Below, in pieces: positions 41,190 through 48,320 of a DNA stretch of 56,274 nt (position 1 is its first letter; every line of letters starts with the position of its first letter). Both the position numbers and the translations under genes were made by a program. This stretch comes from a virus: positions 1 to 56,274 of the IMG/VR virus record IMGVR_UViG_3300029258_003568, one strand, 5' to 3'. The notes under the pieces are model-generated. The model did not search any database. It saw only the letters and a list, made by a program, of their open reading frames with translations, and was not told where the DNA came from.

Positions 41190-41240
41190 CAAGCGATGGC
41201 AAATTGGTAGAGCAGGCGCTTTTGTTGTGAGGGTATATTG

Positions 41241-42101
41241 ATGAAACCACGGCCGGCATTGCGGTATTTCGGAGGAAAATGGCGACTTGCGCCGTGGATC
41301 ATCGGTCATTTTCCCGACCACGTTTGCTACGTCGAGCCGTTCTGTGGTGCGGCTTCGGTGTTTCTGCGAAAGAGGCCTGCTCAGTTCGAGGTGATCAACG
41401 ATCTCGATGGTGAGGTCGTCAATTTCTTTCGGATGCTGCGGGATCGCACTGATGAGTTCATTTATGCTATCCAGGCGACGCCGTACAGCCGGCGGGAATA
41501 CGAGCTGGCCTGGGAGTGGGAGAACATTGGCTCGGAGCTTGATCCGCTGGAGCGGGCCCGGCTATTCTACATTCGGTCATGGCAGGGCTGGGCATTCCGG
41601 GAGGCTCAGAGGGGGAGAGGGGATGTTGTTGTATATCCTACCTGGCGGATCCAGCATTCAAACAATCGCGGGAAGTCGGTAATAACTGACTGGAACAAGG
41701 TCGATCACTTGCCTGCACTCGCCGGGCGGCTCAAGATGGCGTTTATCGAGAACGATGATGCTATCGACATCATTGGACGGTATGACCGACCCGAGACGTT
41801 ATTCTACCTGGACCCGCCGTATCTGTCCGAACTGCGGTCGGAGCGATGGCGGCGGGCGTATCATTGCGAGGTGGACCGCGACTATCACGTCCGGCTTCTG
41901 GACCTCCTGATGGAGATCCGGGGGATGGCGATCATCAGCGGTTATCCGTCCGGGCTGTACAACGAGACGTTGGCGGGTTGGCACCGTTTCGAGACGCGGT
42001 CTCGGACGACAAATACGTCGAATCCGACGACTGAGGTGATCTGGGTATCGCCGTCGGCAACCGAAGCTAGGCTGCCGTTGTTTCAGAATTGCGGCGTGTA
42101 A
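41241..42101 (+). CDS. dam: DNA N6-adenine methyltransferase (Dam/D12 class)
   Basis: A 286-residue protein with the D12-class layout: YFGGKW (motif I region), VEPFCGAASVFL (binds S-adenosylmethionine), NDLDGEVVNFF, and DPPY (191-194), the catalytic motif. The start ATG 41241 follows GAGGG. Methylates adenine in DNA, probably to evade host restriction or to mark phage DNA. Recognition sequence not visible. Confidence 0.9.
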   Translation: MKPRPALRYFGGKWRLAPWIIGHFPDHVCYVEPFCGAASVFLRKRPAQFEVINDLDGEVVNFFRMLRDRTDEFIYAIQATPYSRREYELAWEWENIGSELDPLERARLFYIRSWQGWAFREAQRGRGDVVVYPTWRIQHSNNRGKSVITDWNKVDHLPALAGRLKMAFIENDDAIDIIGRYDRPETLFYLDPPYLSELRSERWRRAYHCEVDRDYHVRLLDLLMEIRGMAIISGYPSGLYNETLAGWHRFETRSRTTNTSNPTTEVIWVSPSATEARLPLFQNCGV

Positions 42102-42126
42102 GGGTCAAAGATGAAAGGAGAGAAAA

Positions 42127-42378
42127 GTGGAAGTGGGCGATTATTTTCGTTTTGCAATCGGCGATCTGGCGCGGCACGTGACGGATGGAAACGAGAGAGC
42201 AATCCGGCTGATGCTGGTCGGTCTGGGCGCGGAGATAGATCGGCATACTATAGATCCGGGTGAAATGGTGCACCGCGACTTTGTCATTGGTCTGTTGGCA
42301 ACATACGGGGGCACCGAAACCGGCGACCGCTTGAGAAAAGTTTTAGGCTACAGACTACCCATTAACGGGGAACGCTAA
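42127..42378 (+). CDS. Small unknown protein
   Basis: An 83-residue protein from GTG 42127, preceded by AAGGAG with six bases. It has FRFAIGDLARHVTDGNERAIRLMLVGLGAEIDRH and a helical end. No family recognised. Confidence 0.6.
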   Translation: MEVGDYFRFAIGDLARHVTDGNERAIRLMLVGLGAEIDRHTIDPGEMVHRDFVIGLLATYGGTETGDRLRKVLGYRLPINGER

Positions 42379-42431
42379 TTATGGAGTCCATAATGTTGAT
42401 GAGAAGATTTTATGATGGGAGGGAGTGAGCG

Positions 42432-42839
42432 ATGGATGAGAGAACGCAGAAGCTATTCTATATTGGGGCAGATGTCTATTTCGATCTTGATATCGTCAAG
42501 GTTGACGCGATTTTGGAGAAGGCAGGATTAAATGCTGTGGCAGATGACCTGGAGGTATGCCAAGAGGCGGTCAGGACCGCTATTGGTGAGGTTCATTTCG
42601 GAAATAGGATGCGGGCATTTGGGGGACTGGTGATCGTGGGGTCGCGTCTATCAGCATTCACCAAGTTAAAAACGGAACTCGCTGCGCTTTTTTTCGCAGA
42701 GCCAACTATTCAGCTATCGTTGAGCCCACTGGAGGCATGGTGCATTCTATCTGTGAGAACTATCCAGAGCGTTGTCGCCAAGACGCCAGCGCTGCGGGCT
42801 GTTGCCGATGACGGTTGGGGCGGTGTTGCGGGGGAGTAG
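42432..42839 (+). CDS. Unknown early-region protein
   Basis: A 135-residue alpha/beta protein (LFYIGADVYFDLDIVKVDAILEKA; ALFFAEPTIQLSLSPLEAWCIL), ATG 42432 following GGGAGGGAG. Ends three bases before the ASCH gene. No recognisable motif. Confidence 0.6.
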   Translation: MDERTQKLFYIGADVYFDLDIVKVDAILEKAGLNAVADDLEVCQEAVRTAIGEVHFGNRMRAFGGLVIVGSRLSAFTKLKTELAALFFAEPTIQLSLSPLEAWCILSVRTIQSVVAKTPALRAVADDGWGGVAGE

Positions 42840-42842
42840 AGG

Positions 42843-43307
42843 ATGGCAATAGTAAAGGCGATAACGCTCTGGCAACCCTGGGCCAGCCTCGTTGTTCATG
42901 GCCTGAAAGAATATGAAACGAGGTCGTGGTATACAAGGTACCGGGGTCCACTGGTCATCCATGCTGCAATGCGATCAGTAAGAAAAAGCGATTTCAATTT
43001 TTATTATGATCTGTTGGAAAGGTGCAATCTCTGGAAGAAAGAATTGGTGCCCCGTGCTGCCCTCGTTGGAATCGTGGAATTGGAAAATATTTTTCCTGCG
43101 GAGGATGTAACAGTAGGCAAATGGGAATTGCATTTGGGTGATTATTCTAGCGGGCGGTTTGCCTGGAAGCTTGTGAATCCTCGTCCATTGCCTTGTTCCA
43201 TACCTATGCGTGGCCAGCAAGGGTTGTGGTCTGTTGTCTGGGATGACGACTGGCTATCTAATCCTCCGGTAAAGATGAAAGAAGATTTTCGTGATTACCG
43301 TTGGTAA
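42843..43307 (+). CDS. ASCH-domain protein
   Basis: A 154-residue protein with the ASCH signature: LWQPWASLVVHGLKEYETRSW and YRGPLVIHAAMR, and later VELENIF, WELHLGDYSSGRFAWKLVN. ASCH domains bind RNA or modified nucleosides; some are hydrolases (YqfB type). The gene belongs to the modification block after the methyltransferase. Substrate unknown. Confidence 0.85.
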   Translation: MAIVKAITLWQPWASLVVHGLKEYETRSWYTRYRGPLVIHAAMRSVRKSDFNFYYDLLERCNLWKKELVPRAALVGIVELENIFPAEDVTVGKWELHLGDYSSGRFAWKLVNPRPLPCSIPMRGQQGLWSVVWDDDWLSNPPVKMKEDFRDYRW

Positions 43308-43512
43308 GGTGAGATTGATTATTTCTCAGGTCGGTCACATTTTTATGCGAGTTGGTATTTTTCCTGGGCGCTGTGGCCGCGATTATTATTTGCAGAGGAT
43401 TGGTAGAGTGCGGGCAAGAGAGCTACTCGCACATATGGGTGCCGGTGATGAGATCCAGGCTGAGTATATCGAGGCTGACGATGTATTGTTATTTAGCCAG
43501 CCAAGGGGCTAA
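43291..43512 (+). CDS. Small unknown protein overlapping the ASCH gene
   Basis: A 73-residue frame using GTG 43291 inside the end of the ASCH gene. It is basic and ends in an acidic segment (EIQAEYIEADDVLLF). Start choice is uncertain; ATG 43345 is an alternative. Confidence 0.45.
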   Translation: MITVGKVRLIISQVGHIFMRVGIFPGRCGRDYYLQRIGRVRARELLAHMGAGDEIQAEYIEADDVLLFSQPRG

Positions 43513-43522
43513 TAGGGAAGAG

Positions 43523-43786
43523 ATGATGGCAGAACGGGGAACAACCAGCAAAATACTACTTATCGGGGTTGTTAGTTTTGTAGAGTCAATGCGTGTCCTC
43601 GACGAGGTCACCGTTCGTTATAAGCAGCGTGACAACGATGGTCAAGCCATCTGGATCGAAGTTGGGAATAGCGCCAGTGGTATCGTCATCCAGGTGGAGC
43701 GGTTCAATGGTGAGACGTTCGAGATCGACGCAGCGCTGACAGCCGAAGCGATCTGGGTCGTGGCAAAGCATCTGGATGCGCGATGA
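43523..43786 (+). CDS. Small unknown protein
   Basis: An 87-residue protein from ATG 43523 after AGGGAAGAG. It has VVSFVESMRVLDEVTVRYKQR and a beta segment (IWIEVGNSASGIVIQVERFNGETFEIDAAL). It overlaps the next gene by four bases. Confidence 0.6.
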   Translation: MMAERGTTSKILLIGVVSFVESMRVLDEVTVRYKQRDNDGQAIWIEVGNSASGIVIQVERFNGETFEIDAALTAEAIWVVAKHLDAR

Positions 43787-44091
43787 CTACAGTACGCGAA
43801 CTACATGACAAAGCAATGTTTCTAGCTCAGCTGGCTGTGGTAGCGCGTGACCGGGACAAGGACGAAGCCCGCGCACGTGATCTAGCGCGGCGGGCGTATG
43901 AGCTAGAGCGACAAGCTGCTGAGCTAGTCCCGGTGACCAAAGAGTCAGAGCCTACCCGGTCTGTACTTTATCGCAGTGCTGCCTCTCTGGCCTACCAATG
44001 CCGGGAATTCGAGGCTGCTCTGGAGCTCGTCGCTGAGGGAGTTACGGTTGCAGATCCAGGTCAGACAAGCCTGGGCTGGATCACACGATGA
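43783..44091 (+). CDS. Truncated TPR-like paralogue of the 19775-20875 protein
   Basis: A 102-residue protein that aligns along its length with the N-terminal TPR-like part of the minus-strand protein at 19775-20875: shared VRELH-xAM, LAQLA, the ExxxAAxLxP segment, SEPTRSVLY/SEPTRSILY, SAASLAYQC. It ends before the second domain. It is in the + strand early/middle region, far from the full-length copy, so it is a duplicated half. Confidence 0.7.
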   Translation: MTTVRELHDKAMFLAQLAVVARDRDKDEARARDLARRAYELERQAAELVPVTKESEPTRSVLYRSAASLAYQCREFEAALELVAEGVTVADPGQTSLGWITR

Positions 44092-44103
44092 AGGGAGGTA
44101 TAT

Positions 44104-44331
44104 GTGATAGAGGGGGTTGATTATCTTTTATGGGCGTTCAAATTTCACCTGACAAAAGATCTCGATCCGGTGGATGCCTGGCACGAGGCTCTCGGAAATT
44201 TTGCTGAGGTGTACGACCCCGGAGCCGATCCGAGGCCGATAACAACTTTGTCGAGGGCGATAGAGGTGACTCTGCGGTATATCGGTTCACAAGAGGACGA
44301 TAAGGGTGAGGAGAAGGGAGAAAGTGAGTAG
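44104..44331 (+). CDS. Small unknown protein
   Basis: A 75-residue protein from GTG 44104 after GGGAGG (FHLTKDLDPVDAWHEALGNF; DPRPITTLSRAIEVTL). It overlaps the next gene by eight bases and ends acidic (EEKGESE). Confidence 0.55.
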   Translation: MIEGVDYLLWAFKFHLTKDLDPVDAWHEALGNFAEVYDPGADPRPITTLSRAIEVTLRYIGSQEDDKGEEKGESE

Positions 44332-44788
44332 GAATATACGGCTGAGATACCGTGATGATTATAGGACCAACCAGGTAATGATTTTAGAGTGGCGACTGCA
44401 CGAAAAGGGTATTGAGCTGCTCGTTGGGGGACCTGGTTTTGAGATCGGTGGATTCAGTATTGGTATCTATGCACGGCGGCAGATACAAAATGTATTGGAT
44501 ACATTCACTAACCAGCACTCTATTCCCAAGTACGATTGGGTGGAGCACCCAAGGCTGTACACGGCCATTTATACATTTACCAAGCCGGTAAAGTTTGCGT
44601 CATATCAGGGTCACAAAACACGGCTGGCAATTCATGCCGAGGAATGGACGGAGTATGATTCAATTGCCAGAACCGTCACCGTCCATGAGCAGGGCGAGCG
44701 GAGCTGGTGGCGGTGGTTAGGCCGCTATCGGTTTTGGGACGCGTGTGAATTTCTGAGGCATGGTATTGCCATAGGAGAGGAGAGGTAA
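44324..44788 (+). CDS. Unknown protein
   Basis: A 154-residue, beta-rich protein with a basic C-terminus (RSWWRWLGRYRFW). GTG 44324 follows AGGGAG; GTG 44306 is an in-frame alternative giving 160 residues. It lies in a run of coupled small genes. No family recognised. Confidence 0.55.
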   Translation: MSRNIRLRYRDDYRTNQVMILEWRLHEKGIELLVGGPGFEIGGFSIGIYARRQIQNVLDTFTNQHSIPKYDWVEHPRLYTAIYTFTKPVKFASYQGHKTRLAIHAEEWTEYDSIARTVTVHEQGERSWWRWLGRYRFWDACEFLRHGIAIGEER

Positions 44789-44790
44789 GG

Positions 44791-45192
44791 ATGGCAAAGC
44801 AAGAAAAAAAGCTGGATCTATCAAAAGTATTCCAGTCCTTAGTTGAGATAGCGAACAGAGGATACAGTTGCAGTTGGGATGAGGGAAGAGAGGTAAGGGT
44901 CGAACGCCGTCTGCTACTTGGGGAAGTTTTCTGGGATGATGAGGTGAAACCCGTCGATGCCGCGATCACTTACAGGAAGGACAGCGTGGACGGGGGTGGA
45001 ACAATACAGATTTCTCCCTTTGGAAACTCTGAAATCAAGGTGGACCTCCTCATTACAGGCAAGGAGTTCCTGATGATCGTCAGGTTTCTATGTGAGGAAG
45101 GATTCGAGGAGCTCGGTGGGTACTTGATGGGAGAGAGGCATGGCGAGAGAATTCAGGATAGAGGAATTAGTGAGGATAAAAAAGACAGGTGA
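44791..45192 (+). CDS. Unknown protein
   Basis: A 133-residue protein with ATG 44791 after GGAGAGGAG. It has LDLSKVFQSLVEIANRGYSC, a hydrophobic middle strand and LLITGKEFLMIVRFLCEEGFEELGGYLMG. It overlaps the next gene by 53 bases. No family recognised. Confidence 0.6.
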   Translation: MAKQEKKLDLSKVFQSLVEIANRGYSCSWDEGREVRVERRLLLGEVFWDDEVKPVDAAITYRKDSVDGGGTIQISPFGNSEIKVDLLITGKEFLMIVRFLCEEGFEELGGYLMGERHGERIQDRGISEDKKDR

Positions 45193-45334
45193 GTTGGTGA
45201 AGATCATGCAAGTCGGCGGCAAGTACTGCTTGAGGTACCGTGTCGGATCCGTCACGAACCCGGCTCAAGAGGGTTGGGCGTACGAAACCGATTTGGATCT
45301 TCCTCTCCTACAGGAGTGCAGTGATGGGCATTAA
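45140..45334 (+). CDS. Small unknown protein
   Basis: A 64-residue protein (MAREFRIEELVRIKKTGELVKIMQVGGKYCLRYRVG) with a beta-barrel-like KOW/SH3 pattern. It overlaps both neighbours and may be co-translated. Confidence 0.55.
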   Translation: MAREFRIEELVRIKKTGELVKIMQVGGKYCLRYRVGSVTNPAQEGWAYETDLDLPLLQECSDGH

Positions 45335-46166
45335 GACCCAGATCGAGTGGGCGGATAGTACTCAGAACCTGATGATGGGATGCGATGGCTGCGAGTTGTG
45401 GTCCAGAACGCGGGGAGGTACCTGCTACGCGGCGGATATAATCCGTCGGTACGCCGGCCGGCGGGGCTATCCGCCGGCGTTCGACCGGCCAACCGTTTTC
45501 CCCGCGCGCCTCGGTGCCATGCTGCGCTGGCCGGACTTGACCGGGACAGAGCGGCCGGATAAGCCCTGGCTCAACGGTTATCCTCGTATTGTTTTCCTGA
45601 ATGACATGGGGGACACCTGGACTGAGAGCCTCCCTCTGGATTGGCTCGATCCCTACGTTGAGCCGATGGCCACAAGTCCTCACATTTATATGATCCTGAC
45701 GAAGCGTGCCCGGCGCATGGCAGCCTATTTCCAGCGCCTTGGTTTTGTCCCGGCCAATTTCTGGCTGGGTGTGACGGTCACTGGCCGGGCCACTCTGGCC
45801 CGGTGGCGTACCCTGCAGGCCGTGCCGGATGCTACCCGGTTCTTGTCCGTCGAGCCGCTGCTCGAGGACCTGGGTCAGCTGGATCTCTCTGGCCTTGGTG
45901 CAGTCCTGGTGGGTGCCGAGTCCGGCTCTGGGGCCCGGCGGATGGAGCCCGCCTGGGTCGACAATGTGTTCGATGCTGCCAGGGTTGCCGGGATCAACTT
46001 CTTTTTCAAGCAATGGGGAAAGTTGGCCAACAATCCGGATCCGGCAGATCCCACGGCCAGGAAAAATGGCGGGATCTCGAAGGGTGGAGCTCAATATCGG
46101 GGTCGAACCTGGCGGGAGATGCCCCCTATAAGGAAATCATCAGAGAAAAAGTTGATTGACAAGTGA
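45324..46166 (+). CDS. Gp37/Gp68-family (DUF5131) protein
   Basis: A 280-residue protein from ATG 45324, preceded by AGGAG. IEWADSTQNLMMGCDGCE, then CYAADIIRRYAG, fits the family signature 'IEWTD.TWNP..GC...S.GC..CYA'; it also has 'VFLNDMGDTWTESLP', 'ILTKRARRM', 'GVTVTG' and 'FLSVEPLL'. Members are phage-encoded proteins of unknown role, with a TIM-barrel resembling radical-SAM enzymes and conserved Cys. Likely modifies nucleic acid or protein. Its last codons overlap a sigma70 promoter. Confidence 0.85.
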   Translation: MGIKTQIEWADSTQNLMMGCDGCELWSRTRGGTCYAADIIRRYAGRRGYPPAFDRPTVFPARLGAMLRWPDLTGTERPDKPWLNGYPRIVFLNDMGDTWTESLPLDWLDPYVEPMATSPHIYMILTKRARRMAAYFQRLGFVPANFWLGVTVTGRATLARWRTLQAVPDATRFLSVEPLLEDLGQLDLSGLGAVLVGAESGSGARRMEPAWVDNVFDAARVAGINFFFKQWGKLANNPDPADPTARKNGGISKGGAQYRGRTWREMPPIRKSSEKKLIDK

Positions 46167-46184
46167 GAACTTGTATGGTATCAT
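46156..46184 (+). promoter_or_regulatory. Sigma70-type promoter for the late (holin/terminase) region
   Basis: TTGACA-17-TATCAT. It overlaps the 3' end of the DUF5131 gene and faces the small gene at 46226, the holin and terminase genes. The spacing equals that at 23233 and 24048. Probably starts a late or leftover transcript. Confidence 0.75.
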
Positions 46185-46225
46185 ATTGTGAGATGAGTCG
46201 TGGGCGGGGGGAACTATGGAGATGA

Positions 46226-46381
46226 ATGGCCAACAACGACGCAATCGACGAGGCAATAAAAAAGCTGCGGGACAAGCGGGCGCTATTGATGCGTCTGCAA
46301 CCGTGTACTGTTGTTGTCCATCTCCCGCCACCTGGTGAGCAAAAAAAAGTTCACATTGAGGTGACCGCCAGGTTGAATTGA
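46226..46381 (+). CDS. Small unknown protein
   Basis: A 51-residue frame with ATG 46226 preceded by GGAGATGA. MANNDAIDEAIKKLRDKRALLMRLQP is helical and charged, followed by a strand (CTVVVHLPPPG). It directly follows the promoter at 46156. Short but well placed. Confidence 0.55.
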   Translation: MANNDAIDEAIKKLRDKRALLMRLQPCTVVVHLPPPGEQKKVHIEVTARLN

Positions 46382-46510
46382 GATACAAAATTTTTAATGG
46401 CTATTGTGAGATGAGGACAGTCCCGGCCTGACTGATCTCACGGCTAGCTAGCGACGAGGGGCACTCACAGGCTGGGATAATGTGAGTGCCAGCGGTGTGA
46501 CCCGGAAAGG

Positions 46511-46556
46511 AGCGCCGCCTTCCCCGAGGAGGGGAGGGCGGCGCTTTTTGTTTTTA
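46511..46556 (+). terminator. Strong rho-independent terminator
   Basis: AGCGCCGCCTTCCCC pairs with GGGGAGGGCGGCGCT (one wobble), loop GAGGA, followed by TTTTTGTTTTT. It lies 30 bases before the holin-like gene start, in the gap between the promoter-proximal small gene and the packaging operon. Read-through or another start is needed for the downstream genes, so it may be an attenuator or antitermination target. Confidence 0.9.
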
Positions 46557-46585
46557 TCCATTCGAGATCGAGAAGGAGGCTTATC

Positions 46586-46957
46586 GTGATTGATTGGGGT
46601 CAGATCATTCAAACGGTGCTGGAGGCGGTGTTGACGATAGCGCTGCCGGTCGTTGTCGGATATGCGGTCACGTGGCTGCGGACGCAACGGGAATCGCTGC
46701 TGGCGCGCCTCGACGAGAAGGCACGGTTCATGGTCCAGGACGCCGTGCGGATCGCAGTGCAGGCAGCGGAGCAGAGCGGCCTGGCAAAGCACATCGCTGA
46801 CAAGGCCGAGGAAAAGAAGCGATTTGCCCTGGATTTTGCCGAGAAGTACCTGGCAGAGTGGGGCCTCGAGATGGACCTGGATGTATTGGCCGATATGATC
46901 GAGGCCGAGGTGCACCGGCAGTTCAAAGATCCGCAGCGGGTTGTAGCATTCAGGTAA
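46586..46957 (+). CDS. Holin (LL-H-like family)
   Basis: A 123-residue protein from GTG 46586 with AAGGAGG six bases upstream. One N-terminal membrane segment (IIQTVLEAVLTIALPVVVGYAVTWL), then a long charged helix and a C-terminal helix (FALDFAEKYLAEWGLEMDLD), is the pattern of the phage holin LL-H family. It precedes the terminase genes, an arrangement seen in Chloroflexota-like phages. The phage presumably uses it for timing of lysis. Confidence 0.75.
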   Translation: MIDWGQIIQTVLEAVLTIALPVVVGYAVTWLRTQRESLLARLDEKARFMVQDAVRIAVQAAEQSGLAKHIADKAEEKKRFALDFAEKYLAEWGLEMDLDVLADMIEAEVHRQFKDPQRVVAFR

Positions 46958-46958
46958 G

Positions 46959-47483
46959 ATGGACTTTGCCGAGCTATTGCGCAATCCCTCGGCCTGGACG
47001 CTGATAGCGCTCCTGGCGTATGCCATCTACAAGGAGCGCGGGCGTATTTTCGGCTTGTTCGAGCGCCGGGCTGATGCATCGCGCGAGCGGGACAAGGCCG
47101 ATCTGCATTTTGACGAGTTAGCCCGGCAAAAGGTGTTGCGGGATGGCGATTATAGTCACGAGTTGATGCAATTTTTCCTGCAGATCTTTGAGACGGAGCG
47201 GATGGAACGGCGCTCCGTCATCCGGGAGGCAATGGACCAGACGGGGACGACGCGGCACCTGGCGGATGAGGCCATAACGGTGATGAAGGATTTTGCCGAC
47301 ATTGCGCGGCGAATGGTGGACCACCAGGACAGGCGGGACGTCGAATTGCTCAAAATAGAGGAGACGCTGCGCGCCGTGGGGTTCGTATTGGCTAAACTCT
47401 ATTTCAGACAACAGGGACAACAGAGGGGATATTCTGACTTGGTCGTAGAGATGGAGGCTGATGATGTCCAAGGCGGCGGATGA
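46959..47483 (+). CDS. Membrane-anchored helical protein of unknown function
   Basis: A 174-residue protein with an N-terminal membrane segment (WTLIALLAYAIYKERG) and a long charged helical domain rich in Glu and Arg. Starts one base after the holin stop. May be an antiholin or a structural membrane protein. Overlaps the next gene by 23 bases. Confidence 0.6.
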   Translation: MDFAELLRNPSAWTLIALLAYAIYKERGRIFGLFERRADASRERDKADLHFDELARQKVLRDGDYSHELMQFFLQIFETERMERRSVIREAMDQTGTTRHLADEAITVMKDFADIARRMVDHQDRRDVELLKIEETLRAVGFVLAKLYFRQQGQQRGYSDLVVEMEADDVQGGG

Positions 47484-47760
47484 GCATACCCGGCAATATT
47501 TGTTCAAACTGATGAGCCAGGTGCCAGGTGAGTTGAAGGAGCTGGCCGAGGTGCTGCGCACGCTGAGCAATCTGCTGCACCAACGCGCTAATCGCGTGCG
47601 TGACGACTCGGACAAACTGCGATTTGACTCGGACCAGTTGATGGAATGTGTGGTCAAGCTGCGCGCCATAGTTAATGATCTATTAGATACGACCAACAAG
47701 ACTGTATCCATTGAGCCGATGATGAATATGTTGGAAGACGACTCGGAAGAAAAAGCATGA
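47461..47760 (+). CDS. Coiled-coil protein of unknown function
   Basis: A 99-residue helical protein (LFKLMSQVPGELKELAEVLRTLSNLLHQ; KLRFDSDQLMECVVKLRAIVNDLLD) with an acidic C-terminus. Overlaps the terminase small subunit gene by four bases. Possibly a lysis regulator or small packaging factor. Confidence 0.55.
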   Translation: MMSKAADEHTRQYLFKLMSQVPGELKELAEVLRTLSNLLHQRANRVRDDSDKLRFDSDQLMECVVKLRAIVNDLLDTTNKTVSIEPMMNMLEDDSEEKA

Positions 47761-48320
47761 CGTGGGTCGATCAAGAAGAGTCGTTGCCCTGGGAGCAGCG
47801 GCTCGATGAGACGACAGAGCAATACCGCGCATTTTGCGATTACCGGGATATGGCCAAGGCCAGTCTTAACGCGCTTTGGGAATATTACCGGTCCACTTGC
47901 GCCGATCCACCGACCAAACGTCTGCGGACGCTCGCCGAGTGGAGCAGCAACTTCAGCTGGGTGGCTCGGCGAAAAGAGTGGTGGGCATTTGCCGACGAGA
48001 TCAAGAGGGAAGCGGCCCTGTTGGCCACCAGGGAGATGGGCGAGCGTCAGGCTCGCGACGCCGTCAAGATCCAATCGGCGGCGATGGCAATTCTCGATCT
48101 ATTGGCCGGCTACGACGAGATGACCGGAGAGTTCGTTTTGAGAGAGGATGCCGAATACCGGTTCCAGGACGTGGTGCGGCTTTTCAAGACCGGCGTGGAG
48201 GCTGAACGCGTCGCCCGTGGCGAGGCGGCGACCATCATTGAGAAGCGCCGGCGGAAAACAGATCTCTCTCAACTCTCCGATGAGGAGCTGGATGCGTTGG
48301 CCGACGAGGAGGACGACTAA
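47757..48320 (+). CDS. Terminase small subunit-like protein
   Basis: A 187-residue protein immediately upstream of the large subunit (overlapping stop and start). It has an N-terminal HTH-like region (FCDYRDMAKASLNALWEYYRS; LAEWSSNFSWVARRKEWW, the phage terminase small subunit pattern), a helical middle and an acidic C-terminus. Likely recognises the pac site and recruits TerL. Confidence 0.75.
   Translation: MTWVDQEESLPWEQRLDETTEQYRAFCDYRDMAKASLNALWEYYRSTCADPPTKRLRTLAEWSSNFSWVARRKEWWAFADEIKREAALLATREMGERQARDAVKIQSAAMAILDLLAGYDEMTGEFVLREDAEYRFQDVVRLFKTGVEAERVARGEAATIIEKRRRKTDLSQLSDEELDALADEEDD

Noticed and set aside
41190-41240. A tRNA D-arm-like sequence (AATTGGTAGAGCAGGCGC) upstream of the methyltransferase
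   Set aside because: The preceding bases do not pair with the D-stem, there is no T-arm or acceptor stem, and the element runs straight into a start codon. Chance resemblance or a degenerate remnant.
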